In this document: one piece after another, positions 10,145-22,600 of the stretch
Numbering within the stretch: the stretch's first letter is position 1
Layout of the letters: each line of letters starts with the position of its first letter
Source: Saccharum officinarum
Lineage: Eukaryota; Streptophyta; Magnoliopsida; Poales; Poaceae
Length of the DNA stretch: 64,000 nucleotides
Direction of reading: 5' to 3'
NCBI GenBank assembly: GCA_020631735.1
Contig: CM036159.1
Coordinates: forward strand, 20,313,511 to 20,377,510
The notes under the pieces: model-generated
Seen by the model: the letters and a program-made list of their open reading frames with translations, nothing else
Databases searched by the model: none
What the model was told of the DNA's origin: nothing
Translations under genes and position numbers: made by a program

Positions 10145-13100
10145 ATGCAGGCGGTGGCACGGGCGGCGCGTGGGCTCGCGGCCGCGGCTGCGTCTGCGCG
10201 GCCGTCGGCGATGGAGGCAGGGCACCGCGGGCAGGTGCAGCAAGCCCGGGGCATCGTGGTGCAGGTGAGGGACGGGAACCTGGAGCGGGCGCTGTCGGTC
10301 ATGGAGCGCAAGATGCGGTCCAGCGGCATGGAGCGCCTCATCCGGGCGCGCACCCACCACCACGTCAAGGACTCGGAGAAGCGCGTGCTCGCGCGTAAGG
10401 CGCTTATGCAGCGCGTCCGGTCCCAGGAGCTCGGCAAGAAGCTCCGCGAGATCCTCATCAAGAAGATCAGGTCAGGACCACCCTCCCATCTTCACCAATA
10501 CCTGTACCTGTTAGCGCACCGCCTCTGTGTGCTTGTGCTTGCCATTTCTTGCTGGTTGATTTGTTGATCAGACATTTAGTGGGTTGCGGTGACGAATTGG
10601 AATGGGTTCTATTGTGATCGCCAAGTGCTCGACGAAATGTCTGGCGGAGTTTTATTTGCCACACTTTTAAGGGAATTGGGTGGGTTTGCGGATTGAGTTG
10701 TGCTGAAGAGAATTTTGACTTCTGAGCTCAGTTTCACCCTGGTACAGGGGGCTGGACTGGAAGGCTTGTGTGAGCTGAGAACCCATACTTCAGATGGAAT
10801 ACTTTCATTTGCACCCAACTCATCCTTAGCTCACTTAGGCATCCACGAAACAGGTGCGCTGTATGGTAGTACCAAACTGGATTCTAGTTGCCATGATGTA
10901 TCTCAAGTAAAGACCTGTAATCTTTTGATACACAGACGTTAAGAATTGCATCTTTACTGAAACCAAATGTGCCAGTAAGGACTAATTCAGAGTAAAAACT
11001 CGATGAATAAGTAGCACTGAAAACTAAAAGAAAACTGATACGGGATAACATTTTGTTAGAAAATATAGCTTCCGTTGTTGCTATTTATGATTCCAATGCT
11101 AGAATGTTTCACCAAACAGTTGGATGCTTAAAAAAATGCTCACAAAACATACTCTCACTGTTCCTCATTCAGCCATTCTTAGTGCCAGTTTTGCATTGCT
11201 AGAACTAAATTCTTAATCGAGCAAAGATTTGTAACCTTTGAAACACAAGAATCAGTGCTGTAAACAAATGTAGTAGGAGGCCGATTTCAGAGAATGCCTT
11301 TGCACATACCAGATCATTGGAAGTTTGTCTTCTTTAGCTTTGTGTAAGGAAAGAAGGAAGTCATCTAAACTATTCAGTCAACTTAGCACACTCACCAACA
11401 TGTTTAGGTAAACAAAGTACGGCGCAACTTCACTGCACGACTGCACAAATAAAGATGGACATGCTATCCAACTTATTAGGTTACACAGGTTTGTGTCACT
11501 AATTTGATATTGCCTCTTTATCGTATTTGTTGGTCTCCCTGTTTCTCGTCTCTTTTGGGTTTCATCTCTAGCCTACCCCAACTTGCTTGGGACAAAAGGC
11601 TATGTTGTTGTTGTTGTTGTTGTATCGTATTTGTTGCAAAATTGGGCACTCCATCCTTTTTATTAACCTTTGGTATTATATCTAGCTGATTTAGGTTTTC
11701 TTCTTTTAATCCCTTTTTATTAGGTTATAATATAATTGCTAGAATTTGAGTTCCATTAGCAAAGTTCTGGGCAGTCTCTTTTTTTTGTCAAAAAATGCCT
11801 AATAAGGTGAAAATTTTATTTTATAAATAGTAGAGTGACTGCACACATGCTGCCCTCAGATCAGAGATTTACAAATTTCATGTGTTCACAATCAGCAGTG
11901 GGGAAAATAGGTAACTTATGACCCGAGTGTATGATCCAATAATGAATTTAATATTTTTGATGACTCTACTGAAAATAAGAGTCTAACTGGTTGGTTTAGC
12001 TCCTTACGAATATCAAAGTAATTCATAAGTCATACATTAATTAATCTGAAATTAGCTCCATACATGTCACATTGATTAAGAGAGTTGTCCCCTTTTCAGA
12101 TAGTAATGAGTTATCCCATGAGAAGTGTTATATTTCATCTGAAGTGTTATATTAATTCTAAAGACTTCTCTACCTTTTTCTCACTGAATTTGTCTAGTGA
12201 GTAGTGAATGTAGATGCATGTGCCAATGAACTTTCTTGGCGCCTCAATATATTTATGTAAAATATTGCATTTCCTGATGACATGTATTTTCAGTATATAT
12301 TCCTGTACACAGCCCATACTACCTTGCAAATTGCATTGCCCGTATACTATATGAGTTCTGATAGGCAGCCACTAGCCCACTATTTATTTTCCATATTTTA
12401 AGAAGTATGTGCCAATATAATATGATAGTAATATCTTGATATAAAACATCTTAAATCTTTACTAGGACCAATATAAGTTGGTGCCAGTGCTAGAAAATTA
12501 TTATGGAACCAATTTCCAGCATTAACTGTGCTATCTGGAAAAATCATGTATGAATTGACAAATGCCTTTGTTACTCTGTTAATGAATGGCAGAGTGATTT
12601 TAGCTGCTGCATGATGATTGATTGCTTTTGACTGGGATGATAATTATTTTTAGCCCAAAAATAAATTTTGTTGATACGATGGCTGTATCAATGGTTTTGT
12701 GTTCATTCATGGTGATCTATTCACCTATGGTTATTCATCAATTATTATAGAGTAAATTCCAGGGACCCCAGGTTTTGTTGCAGAAAACGTCAAATAGGTT
12801 GTTTTATGGTATGTAACATCAGGCTCTATTGTTATGTTGTTTGTAAAAAAAACCCACCCTAACAAAATCTCATCCAATTGTCACTTGCCCTCAATGTCAA
12901 CCTGTCATCTATGTTGGCTAGTTGACAAAACGGAAATTGTGGGTAGTATTGTCATATCAATTCAGTTCAAAATTTATGGTGGTCATTTGTTACTAATGGT
13001 TCGAGTTTTCAGACATTGTGATCATGTTTTTTTCGTTTGGGGGTGGGGGGGGGGGGTCTGAAATTGTTTTTTAGTCTAACCTGCTAGAATGATCTTGATG

Positions 13101-13632
13101 AATTGACCAGTTGCAAATAGCTGACAAATCCAAGAACTGATAAAAAGGCCCACACTGAAATGTAGAATAGCATCCCAGAGTTGCCCCTTTTATTTATTTT
13201 ATAATCATGAAAATAGGTTACTAATTTACAAGTGAACATTCGTTGCACAGAAGAATTGTTGCATTATACAATATTATTTATATATAGTGTGATACAATTG
13301 CATTTTATCTTAGCTCTGACTTGTGTGGGTTGTGATCATAGTTGTGATCTCATATTTGATTAGTTACCATGGTTATTAGTTATGACCATGTTGCCACATT
13401 CTGATCCATCATTACGTGTCTGAGAATGTCTTGCAAATAGTCACTGTTGGTGATATGCCAATACAACACCAATCATTTGGAACTATGTTGCTGTTTAACT
13501 TTTATTTACTATTTTTGCTTCATCAGCAAACTGATACAGTAGAAATAGGCGGTTGGTGTGTATGTTCATTGTTTGCACGAACCGTTCTCTTTATTCATTG
13601 GGAAATGATTTGCTCTCTGCAGGGGCCAGTGA
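10145..13632 (+). CDS. Mitochondrial ribosomal protein bS21 (S21 family)
   Basis: Two coding exons are proposed: 10145-10470 and 13623-13632. They are joined across a 3.15-kb intron (AG/GTCAGG donor, CTCTGCAG acceptor), giving 111 residues that end IKKIRGQ. Residues 1 to about 25 (MQAVARAARGLAAAAASARPS) are rich in Arg and Ala without acidic residues, as in a mitochondrial presequence. The S21 fold follows with IVVQVRDGNLERALSVMERK near residues 38-57 and a very basic helical tail. In bacteria bS21 helps mRNA binding on the small subunit. The frame is open 312 bp upstream of this ATG, but that part shows no S21 similarity and I treat it as leader. The tiny last exon completes one Arg codon and adds Gly-Gln-stop. 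It fits the reading frame but was found by splice logic only. Confidence 0.85.
10471..13622 (+). other. Large intron of bS21m
   Basis: A 3152-bp intron in phase 2. It is AT-rich, holds a truncated retroposon (11533-11622) and a poly-G tract near 13039-13056, and has no other coding signal. Confidence 0.7.
11533..11622 (+). mobile_element. 5'-truncated SINE/LINE retroposon tail with exact TSD
   Basis: The insertion carries CCTACCCCAACTTGCTTGGG and ends in a (TTG)n tail, a 3' end I recall from grass retroposons of the Au-SINE type. It is bracketed by a perfect 14-bp duplication, TATCGTATTTGTTG (11519-11532 and 11623-11636). Only about 90 bp were inserted, so the 5' part was lost at integration. 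Confidence 0.85.
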
Positions 13633-14150
13633 GGGCATCAGGACATTGGCCGTTTACCGGTAGCATTTGTGTGTGGGTGCTCCGTTTTGAGCGTTTAGCG
13701 ATGCAGATACTTCATTGATTGGATCTGTGGCACAGCTTGAGAATAACTCACTCGTGACCTTGAGCAAAAAAGCTTTTGCTATATTGCGTGGATGACAGAT
13801 TGATGGTAAAACTATTGTTTTTTTTATTGTACAACTTAGTATCTATATGGATTTAATTGCTTTTGGTGCTTGACATATGTGCGTGCAAATGCTGTATGAA
13901 CAAAGTGTGGCAGTGCTTCAACCATGGTTCACGAGATGACTGGAAGAAAACGGAAATGAAAAATCTCGTTTTCTGAAAATTGTCTTACACAAGTGATATC
14001 GTTTACAAGTTACAACCGGTTCCAATCCTAGCCCGTATCTCAAAAGCTCCTTAAAAGTAACTTAGTAAATCAATGATAATGCCTAGTGAATAGAACAAAC
14101 AGTGAGTTATATTTTTGTGTTCCTCTAATGGTTAGGTTTCTATAAATAAA
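13633..14150 (+). other. bS21m 3' UTR and downstream DNA
   Basis: Sequence after the predicted stop fits a 3' UTR that could extend to about 13.9 kb. No further coding exon is visible. The transcript end cannot be fixed by eye. Confidence 0.35.
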
Positions 14151-14420
14151 ACTACAAAAACTAGACGGGAGGGAAACCTGCCGCGTTCAAGGACAACTTT
14201 TTTCCCCCCTTGAACGGCGCAGGAGAGCTGCATGTGATTTCATTAAGTAAGAATAAGAGTACAACGAGTCCGTATAAGGACCGATCCGAGAACTAACTCC
14301 ACACCATAGACGCGCCACAGAGCACACAGGACCACGACACAAATCTCAGACAGCGGCAGTCAGCAACCTGGCAAGAAATTGCTGGAGCTTAGAAGCTCCA
14401 GCCATGCCCCATAAACTACA
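14150..14420 (-). mobile_element. Possible LINE 3'-end remnant
   Basis: On the minus strand the sequence includes CTTACTTAATGAAATCACATG and a GCAGCTCTCCTGCG motif. I associate these with 3' ends of grass non-LTR elements. Borders and target-site duplication were not resolved. Confidence 0.3.
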
Positions 14421-15290
14421 CTCATCCAACACATTCCGAAGCAGATTAGAATTCAAAGGACAACTAAATAGTTTAATTGAGATATATGGAAATTTCCTAC
14501 CCAACTGGGAATCATTTATATGCCAAAAGATAGTTTTATCTTAGTTTAGTTGAGATACATGGAAACTTTCTAACCGAGCTGGGAATCATCTCAATACATG
14601 TTCATATGCCCATTTGCCCATTCCAAGCTTATCTAACTTTGCTAACTTCTCCTTCTCTACCTGTACCCTGTCTTCCTATTCCGTCTTTTTCCAAATCTCT
14701 CTTAAAAAAAAAGAATCAGGCAGGAGAGAGTTACCAATTATATTAAAAAAAGCAGATGAAGCTTAGACTAGGCAAAATAAACATATACAAACTTCGGACG
14801 GTTGGATTGAGACATCAACACGCACCGAAATCCTAACTCAAGGAAAGAGAAAAAGGAAAAAAAAATAACACTGGCCGGTCGGAATGGGACATCGACACGA
14901 GCCGTAGCTCAAAAAAGAACACACGCTCTTAACTGAAGAGTAGAAGCTCAAGAAGTAATACCACTAAAAGCATAATCCTCTCTCAAATAAAAACCTAGTT
15001 TGCTCTAAAATAAAAACCTAGTTCACTCACTGAAGCATCCATGGGAACGGTTAAAAGCACACACTAACCTAGAAAGGCTAAATGGGTAAAAAAAAAGGTA
15101 GGTACAATTCCTGCTTGCACCACCTAAAGACAGAAACAAAGGAGGGAGAGAAGATAGTATATGGAACTTGTTTTTGGATTCTCATCGAAAGTGAATCCCT
15201 CTAACACAATGTTTTACGAGAAAATCTTTGCAGCCTGGACACTATAAGTGTGAAAATCTTAGTCCCTGGACAAGAATAGAAAGAGCTTCT
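14420..15290. other. Intergenic DNA with short duplications
   Basis: No gene is visible. A duplicated AGATA(T/C)ATGGAAA(T/C)TT motif occurs near 14480 and 14560, and an AATAAAAACCTAGTT motif is repeated at about 14984 and 15010. Confidence 0.4.
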
Positions 15291-15293
15291 TTA

Positions 15294-15675
15294 GAGCAAC
15301 TCCAAGAGATTATGTAAAATAAGAGTCTAAAATCCATGATTTAGTCATTCTCTAAAATAGAACACCCTCTAAAAAAGTAGAGTAATACAACAACCTTTCT
15401 AAATTTCTCATTATCTATTTTTTAGCGTTGACATGTCAAGCTAAAATTGGTTCGCTTCCCTATTTTGTGTACTCCCGCCATTTTTACGGCATGCTATTTT
15501 TACCCATGCAGATAGCAAGCCTTCACGGCATGCTATTTTTACCCAGCGAGAAGCACGGGATGCCCAGGTTGGTATTTTAGCAAACAAGATAACACATCTG
15601 TTGGACATCAAATTTTAATGAAAAATGCCAAATATAGCCTAGATGACCAAGATAGCATATTTCTTAGAGATGCTC
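15294..15675. mobile_element. Tourist/PIF-type MITE
   Basis: The ends GAGCAACTCCAAGAG and CTTAGAGATGCTC are imperfect inverted repeats, flanked by TTA (15291-15293 and 15676-15678). An internal CACGGCATGCTATTTTTACCC-like unit is duplicated near 15488 and 15527. Confidence 0.75.
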
Positions 15676-16299
15676 TTACATGCTCAAACAGAGTCTAAGG
15701 AAACATAACTATAGCAAGGTAGTGTTTGAGAAAGTATGCACAGTCACACAGAGTAATATTCCTGTGAGCTATCCGCACCACTAAAAGAGTTAACTTTTTT
15801 AAAATAACCAAAAAATTTTATTTTACTATAACTCTAATTGTAGGTTGTTCGTTACTTTTGAAGTCGGTAAAGTGACCCTCACAATTCGTTTTACCTGCAA
15901 TTATTTATCTACTATGGGATCTAGAATTTGGATTTGTTTTACCGATACAAATTGAATTTGGATAGTCTTTTTGCATTGTTTGCTACTGTAGCAACTTCAC
16001 ATCCTAGCAAAAACTAATGGGGAGTCAAAGAGAAGTCGATGCCACGTTTCTCTCGGGCTTCTCTGGCTCTAGAAGCTCGTAAAATTGTAGCCTGAATGCC
16101 CGAACTATGAGCCCTCCACTCTAACAATCGCAAGGACCTGTGGTAAGCAGGCGGTCACTTATCCAGGGGTGAGTATAGCGTTTGTAGGGTGCAAACACAC
16201 TCCAAAAATTGAAAAACCAGTGACTTTTGACTAAAATTTTACCATATATACGTACCCTCTACGACATAAGCATATACACCCACATGACTAGTGCATCTA

Positions 16300-16448
16300 C
16301 TCCCCCTATTTTAAATACATGACGTTTTGTTTTTTTAAATACATTGTTTTTACTATATATTTAGATATAGTGTATATCTGAGTGCTTAGCATAGCAAAAC
16401 TATATGTCTAGAAAGACCAAAACGTCTTATAATTTGAAATGGAGTGAG
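16300..16448. mobile_element. Stowaway-like MITE
   Basis: It starts CTCCCCCTATTTTAAATAC and ends ATTTGAAATGGAGTGAG, with TA on both sides (16298-16299, 16449-16450). Confidence 0.75.
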
Positions 16449-16463
16449 TACTTTATAGACTAA

Positions 16464-16706
16464 AGCCATATTTGGATCATAGAGCTAACAGATAGTTGCT
16501 AATAATTAGTTTTTTTTTATCAAATGAGGCCAGCTAATAGTCTAGCTAATTGTTAGTTGGGTACTAATTAACAATTATCTCATTAGTTAGGCAAAAACAA
16601 CTAATAGTTACTAATTAACGATTATCTCATTAGTTAGACAAAACAACTAATAGTTAGCTAGCTAATATTAGCTATGAGCTATTAATAGCTAATCAATCCA
16701 AATAGG
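16464..16706. mobile_element. Tourist-like inverted-repeat MITE
   Basis: The ends GCCATATTTGGATC and ATCAATCCAAATAGG are inverted. The interior repeats TAGTTAGCTAATA-type motifs. A similar element lies at 42696-42967. Exact borders are uncertain. Confidence 0.45.
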
Positions 16707-16749
16707 ATGTTGTAAGCTATTTGGTTTGGAACTTGACATTTCTAAACTT

Positions 16750-17220
16750 TTCATAGTTTATAGACATGTCCTAAATTTAAACACCCTCTTCAACACCGCT
16801 GGTCCTCAGAATTAACGTCGGTAGTTGTGGCGTCATTTTCTTGAGTCCAGTGAAGCTCCTTCTAAATTTATGACTCAAGATATCAAATTCTCGAAGACAC
16901 AGACCGATTAGACATTCAAGGGGAACGCCAACTGTACTATCGGAGTACGAGAATGAGGATCCCGATGTCTTTTATCGTGGCCATTTCTCTCGAGAGGCCC
17001 AGCGCCCCAATGGAGGCATCACTAGTGTTTGCATCAGCGGAAGTGCAGTTTTATTCTAAAGAATCCTTTTGTGTACCAGTGTTATCAAGCTCTTTTGTAA
17101 AGCCACCTTGCTGGTTCTATTGCCGTAGCCTCGGAGCTACAAGTTAGTTCTTGGGATTGAATTCCCAGATGCTTGTACTTTGGTTTTAATGCTTAATATA
17201 TTTGAGTTTTTGTAAAAAAA
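16750..17220 (+). other. Unidentified sequence with A-rich end
   Basis: A 64-codon frame (16953-17147) and a 3'-UTR-like tail ending in TTTTTGTAAAAAAAAC suggest a retroposed transcript end. I do not recognise the protein and could not find a target-site duplication. Confidence 0.25.
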
Positions 17221-17449
17221 ACACAAACTGGCTGTTTAAACAGGATAAACAAACGATTGAATGGATACGGTGACCACTGTGTAGTATTTAAACGATATCT
17301 AAATAGACTATATGATCGTCTAGGTGAGCCATGCTTATTTTCAACGAAGAAATGTAAAATAGAGCCAATGAAGAACACATGGTAATACAAAAAAGTGTAG
17401 GAATTAAAAAGTGGAGGAATAGAGACCCACATGTAAATATGGTAAATAC

Positions 17450-17960
17450 TTTATTACGAAAGGTTGGGTTTTAATCCACCTGTCCGCACACCCCGCCCGC
17501 ACACCCGCATCCCACCTCTCTTTGTCTCTCAGTCGTCTTCCTCCTCTCCTTATTCGCCCACCGCACGCCTAGCGCCCGCATGCTCTCTGCCCGACGGCCT
17601 CCTCCCCGTGCCCGCGCCAGCGCCCCCTCTCCTTCCTCACCGTTAGGGTTCCGGCGGTGGTGGCGAATTCAACTTCGGCGAGGTACGTCCTCCTCCTCCT
17701 CCTCCGCGCCTGCGCCACCCTCTTCCCAAGCTTCGGTGGCCTTAGAAGAGAAGGGGTTTAGGGGAGAAAGACCGGCTAGGCGTTAGAGGCGGCCGAGCCA
17801 GGTCTGAGCGAGGGCGCCATGACCATGGCATCAGCGGCGGGGAGGAGGTGAAGAAGGTGGTGCCACGGGCAGTGGGGCGATAGGACCGCGAGAGGAAGGA
17901 GATGAACAATGCCATGGGAGGAAGACAAGAGAAGAGAACGCGTGTATGGAGCGGCCGATC
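17450..17960 (+). other. GC-rich, exon-like island of unknown origin
   Basis: A sudden GC-rich patch has short frames (17464-17646, 17580-17786) of low-complexity Pro/Ala/Arg/Ser, the leader-like motif TTAGGGTTCCGGCGG and a CGAG/GTACGT donor-like site near 17680. It resembles the first exon of a grass gene but has no continuation. It may be a captured or decayed exon. Confidence 0.3.
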
Positions 17961-18160
17961 GAGTGATAGCGTGTCCTATAAATATAGATATTATTGTATT
18001 GAAATCTAGTTAAATATAAAATTAATTGACCGGTAGGTGGTTTTTACGGTTGATAAACCAGCTGACGTTGATTTATCAAAAAGAGAAAAATATTATATCA
18101 TGACTCATAAGGCGAGGTGACAAGCGAAAACGGAAGAAGAAGCACGCCGTTCTACACGAA

Positions 18161-18400
18161 GGCTGTGTTTAGTTGGAAAAATGGGGCGAACAGTTACTGT
18201 AGCACTTTTCGTTGTTATTTGGTAAAATTTGTCTAACCATGGATTAATTAGACTCAAAAGATTCGTCTCGAACTTTACAGACAAACTATGCAATTAGTTA
18301 GTTTTTTTACCTACATTTAATGCTCCATGTATGCGTTTAAAGATTCGATGTGATGGATAAAAGAGAAAATATTTTGGGTTTGCATGGAAGTAAACAGGCC
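18161..18400. mobile_element. MITE of the GGCTGTGTTTAG family
   Basis: Ends GGCTGTGTTTAG and TAAACAGGCC are flanked by GAA on both sides (18158-18160, 18401-18403). The core contains GATTCGTCTCG and a GCTCCATGTATGC motif shared by many copies in this window. Confidence 0.85.
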
Positions 18401-18463
18401 GAAAGCAGCAGAAAACAGTACGCTAGACAGAGCCAGAACCAGAGAGGCTCGGAAAATCTATGG

Positions 18464-18563
18464 NNNNNNNNNNNNNNNNNNNNNNNNNNNNNNNNNNNNN
18501 NNNNNNNNNNNNNNNNNNNNNNNNNNNNNNNNNNNNNNNNNNNNNNNNNNNNNNNNNNNNNNN
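18464..18563. other. Assembly gap (100 N)
   Basis: A run of exactly 100 N is the usual placeholder for a gap of unknown length. It lies about 215 bp beyond the last visible exon of the DUF1336 gene. Confidence 0.98.
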
Positions 18564-18779
18564 GCAGTAATCAAAGTTCAAAGTATGTCTAGAACAAGAT
18601 ATTTCTATTATTGCATTTATTTATGAGACGGTGGGCTCAATAACGTAGATGAATACTACAAAAAAGGGCGTACCCAGTGCAAAGAGCTCCGCTCTGTGCG
18701 GGTCTAGGGAAGGGTGTCGGTGGCGAGCCTCACCCTCCTACATAACTACAACAATTTTTTAGAAATAAACACAACTAAC

Positions 18780-19640
18780 CAGGTAAAACTCATGCTGTGG
18801 TCTAGAAAGGACAGGCTTCTCGTTATATGCATGCATTAGCTTCCTCTCCGCTGCACTCAAAGGAAGATCCTCCAGATTAGCCACCCGGCCAAGTATCTTC
18901 AGCCGCTCTCGGAATGGTATAGTGGTTTCCATCGGAAATCCTTTTATCTTCTCTACATGATCATCAACCAGCCTCTGTTGGGGAGGAAAAGAAGTATTAT
19001 TGACTGATAATAAATAGAACTGAAATATAACTACCTTTCTACTCCATATCTATGGGAATTGCCAAAGCTGACAATTAATGTTATCATCAATCACATAACC
19101 ATATAAATTAACTTAACAATATAAAAGAACCAGTCTACATATCCTAAACCGATTTCAATAACTGAAACTGAATTTTTACATGCAAAAAAACGCCTTATCA
19201 TTTCTCTTGTGAAACAGTCAATGCTACAGAAGTGCTATGCATCTTTTCTTTGATCAACTATATGTCTAAGGAGTTCAACCTTAGGAGGCTAGGACTCTTT
19301 ACTTCAAAGACATGCAGGAGCCCAAAGGGGACTTCAGCTGCAGTCCACCCTAAAGTTTGCTACCCAGAAAATGTATGTCTCTGAACTAATAGTTCAGAGC
19401 TCAGATGCATGGGGAAAAGTTCAAGATTCTACATAACCTATAACAAATCAATCATCGAACCCTGCAATAAATATTCTCCACTATGGTTAAGCATCACCTG
19501 CATGAATTGATATAAAGTACTACTATATATGGACTACTATTATTTATTTCATCTAGCTAGACGTTTTTCGTTCCAAGGCTTTCACTGCTTCCAAAATAAA
19601 AAGAAAACGATTCAAATACTCATTGACTAAAAGCACATAC

Positions 19641-19686
<46 letters not shown>

Positions 19687-22600
19687 GAAGTAAAAAAAAT
19701 AGTAACAGATATTACTGAAAAAATATATTAAAGACCAGTGAAGCTCTTACTCTAATACTTTCAATGAATGAAGGTGGAAGCTCTTTCGAGTAACCATCAG
19801 AAAGCCTAAAGTACAAAACAAAGCTCACCCCTTCCCCGTCAGTTTCATTCTGAAATAATGAAGCTGGATATAATGGGACCTGAGAAAAGTATACAAAATG
19901 TCAATACACTAACTGAATAATGGCAAGAGCATAAAACTCACAGAAAAAATCTGAAATCCATGTTACAGTAACTATTTCTTAAAACAAATATTGCTATGGT
20001 GGCACACTGTTGAGGCTTACTTCAAGCAGACAAACATAAATAACATGCTACACAGAGCTCACCGATTGCTTCAGTCCAGCCCTTTGTACTAGTTCACTAA
20101 GTTGAACTTATTTCGTACTAAAAATAGGCATCGACTACAGCAAGTACACATCTGAATATGTTTAAAGCAAGTTGACATACAGTTCATTTCACCACTAACT
20201 GACAAGCGTCTGCAAATGTAACAATTGGACAAATTGAGCACCAATGAGAAAAAAGGAGTGGCATGAATAAATAGGCAAATGCTTCATACCTTTGACGAGT
20301 TAGAAAGTCTATGAACAAAAGGGCTGTATACAAAACTTTCACCATGAAACAGTGCTTTGTCCTTGGTGTACTTATGACTTACCTGTACATTGACCACCAA
20401 AAGAGGTGGGAGCTTGCTGGAGAGTTGAATATCAGGAAGTTGGACAAATCGAGATATATGACTGAGTTTTTGTGGTGATAAGTACACATCAACTCCAAAT
20501 GGATAATATGCAGCATAATTTGGAGCAAGCTCTTTCTTCTTATCCCTGAAGAAGTGCATTAGAAACTTAGATCACTCCCATAAAAGCATACAGGAGTTTC
20601 AAATAAATTGGTGATGGATATGAACTGATACTGCAAGAACGATATTTACCTAAAATAGTTTGCTCCACGGACTCGGAATGTACCAGGATCAATACGAGAC
20701 CAACTGTTGAGCATATTTGTTTCCAGCAAGCATAACTGTACTTGAGAACCTGCTAGAGGCCTTTCCAGGAAACCCTTCGTAGATACTGAAATAAAAAAAA
20801 GTATATATGGCACCTCATTTTTTTTCCAAGCAAAATCAACAAGTTTGACTTGTTTTGCCTAAAGGAAAAAATGAAAAATGAATACTCCCAGCACTTGATG
20901 TGTATTAACACGTTAACCTTGACAGATGGTATAAAATTTAATGCAGCTAAAAAACTTACAGCAAATCAAGTTACTAGTGCATTATGATAAATCTTGTAAC
21001 AGAGACTAGCTAGACTATTTCACAGACAAAACGGTACTCAGGTAGTGACAGAAAATAAAGAATATATCTAAGTGCCATAAAAGGCATCTGCACTGTGAGT
21101 AGTACCACCAGCAAAATCCAGTGCTATTCTCACAATTTCAAAAGCTGTGAAGACCTCATCTATTTAGATACTCAGAGTGTACAGCTTAGTTAGGCATCTC
21201 CCTCTCCCATACATTCATGTTACTCTCTCCGTCCCTAAATATCTGTTGCTTTACGCTTCCCGAGAAACACCTTTAATTAAATATATATTAAAAAATATTA
21301 ATATTTATGGTATATAATTAGTATCATTGGAAAGATCTTTGAATCTAGTTTTTTAATAAATTTATTTGGAGACACAAATGTTGCACGTATTTTCTACAAA
21401 TTGAGTCAAACTTGTGGGCAAAAAAACCGGAAATGACACTTATTTAGGGACAGAGGGAGTATGTTTCTCCGGACCTCTGCAGACGGCCAATGAGTACAAC
21501 TATGGAATCTTAACTTTCCAGCGTGTACCAATGCAACAGTCTTATCAATACAATGCTACCATTAGATGAAAGATGATTGATATGACTGGTGAACCATGCC
21601 ATGCAAGCAATGAAGGCCGGTTTGGTTACAACACGTTAAAGTTTAACTCTCATCACATCAATGTTACGGCAAATGCATAGAGTATTAAATGTAGACTAAT
21701 TGCATGCATGTCGACACAGATTAGGAGTAATTTACGAGACGAATCTATTAAGCCTAATTAGTCCAAAATTGAAAACTTTTTGTCAAATAAGACAAAAGTG
21801 CTACAGTGTTGGTTAAACTTTAACAAACAAACAAACAGGCGCGAAGATAGGAGTATTGTGACTACTCGACAGCATCAGTTCTCTGTGCCACCTTTTGCCT
21901 TTTCTTTGGTTCTTAATGAACTGCCTTATGGGACACCAATACTCCTACTCCCTCCGTAAAAAAAAAATGATGTTTCTGACTTTTAGACATCGTGTTTGAC
22001 TGTTCGTCTTATTCAAAAATTTGGTGCAAATTATAAAATAAATAAATCATTATTAAAGTATCTCTAATGAAAAAATAAATCATAACAAAATAAATGATAT
22101 TTATAAAAAAAATTGAATAAGACGGATGGTCAAATAAGGTCTGAAATTCTAAAACGACACTTTTTTTTTTGGATGGAGGGAGTATGTCATAAAAGAGAGC
22201 AAGCAAGTTGCTGGCGAAGTTTTGACTCATCAAACAGAGAATTATGGAAAAGTATAGATGTCGGGGAAGCTTGGTACAAACTGCAGTTCAGCTTTTGAGA
22301 AGGGCGCCTTAACTCTTATTAACTCTTAACCAAATGACTTAAGAAGAAATGCTTACGTAGTGTGGAAGATGGATGAGCTTCCCCTGACTTCTTCTTGAAG
22401 GAAAGCTTCAAAGAAGGCATCTTCATTGAATGTGTAGGGCTCGAGGAAAGAGTTCTCTTCTTCTCGTTTACCCCAACAGCAGAGGCTATGCAGGGCAGAC
22501 AATTATTTGGCAGAAGCCCGCAATCGTCCAGTATCCTACCTCCACCGTGTGTGCTAGCCGCACCAGAAACACCCACCGCATCATCATGGCTCATGGACGT

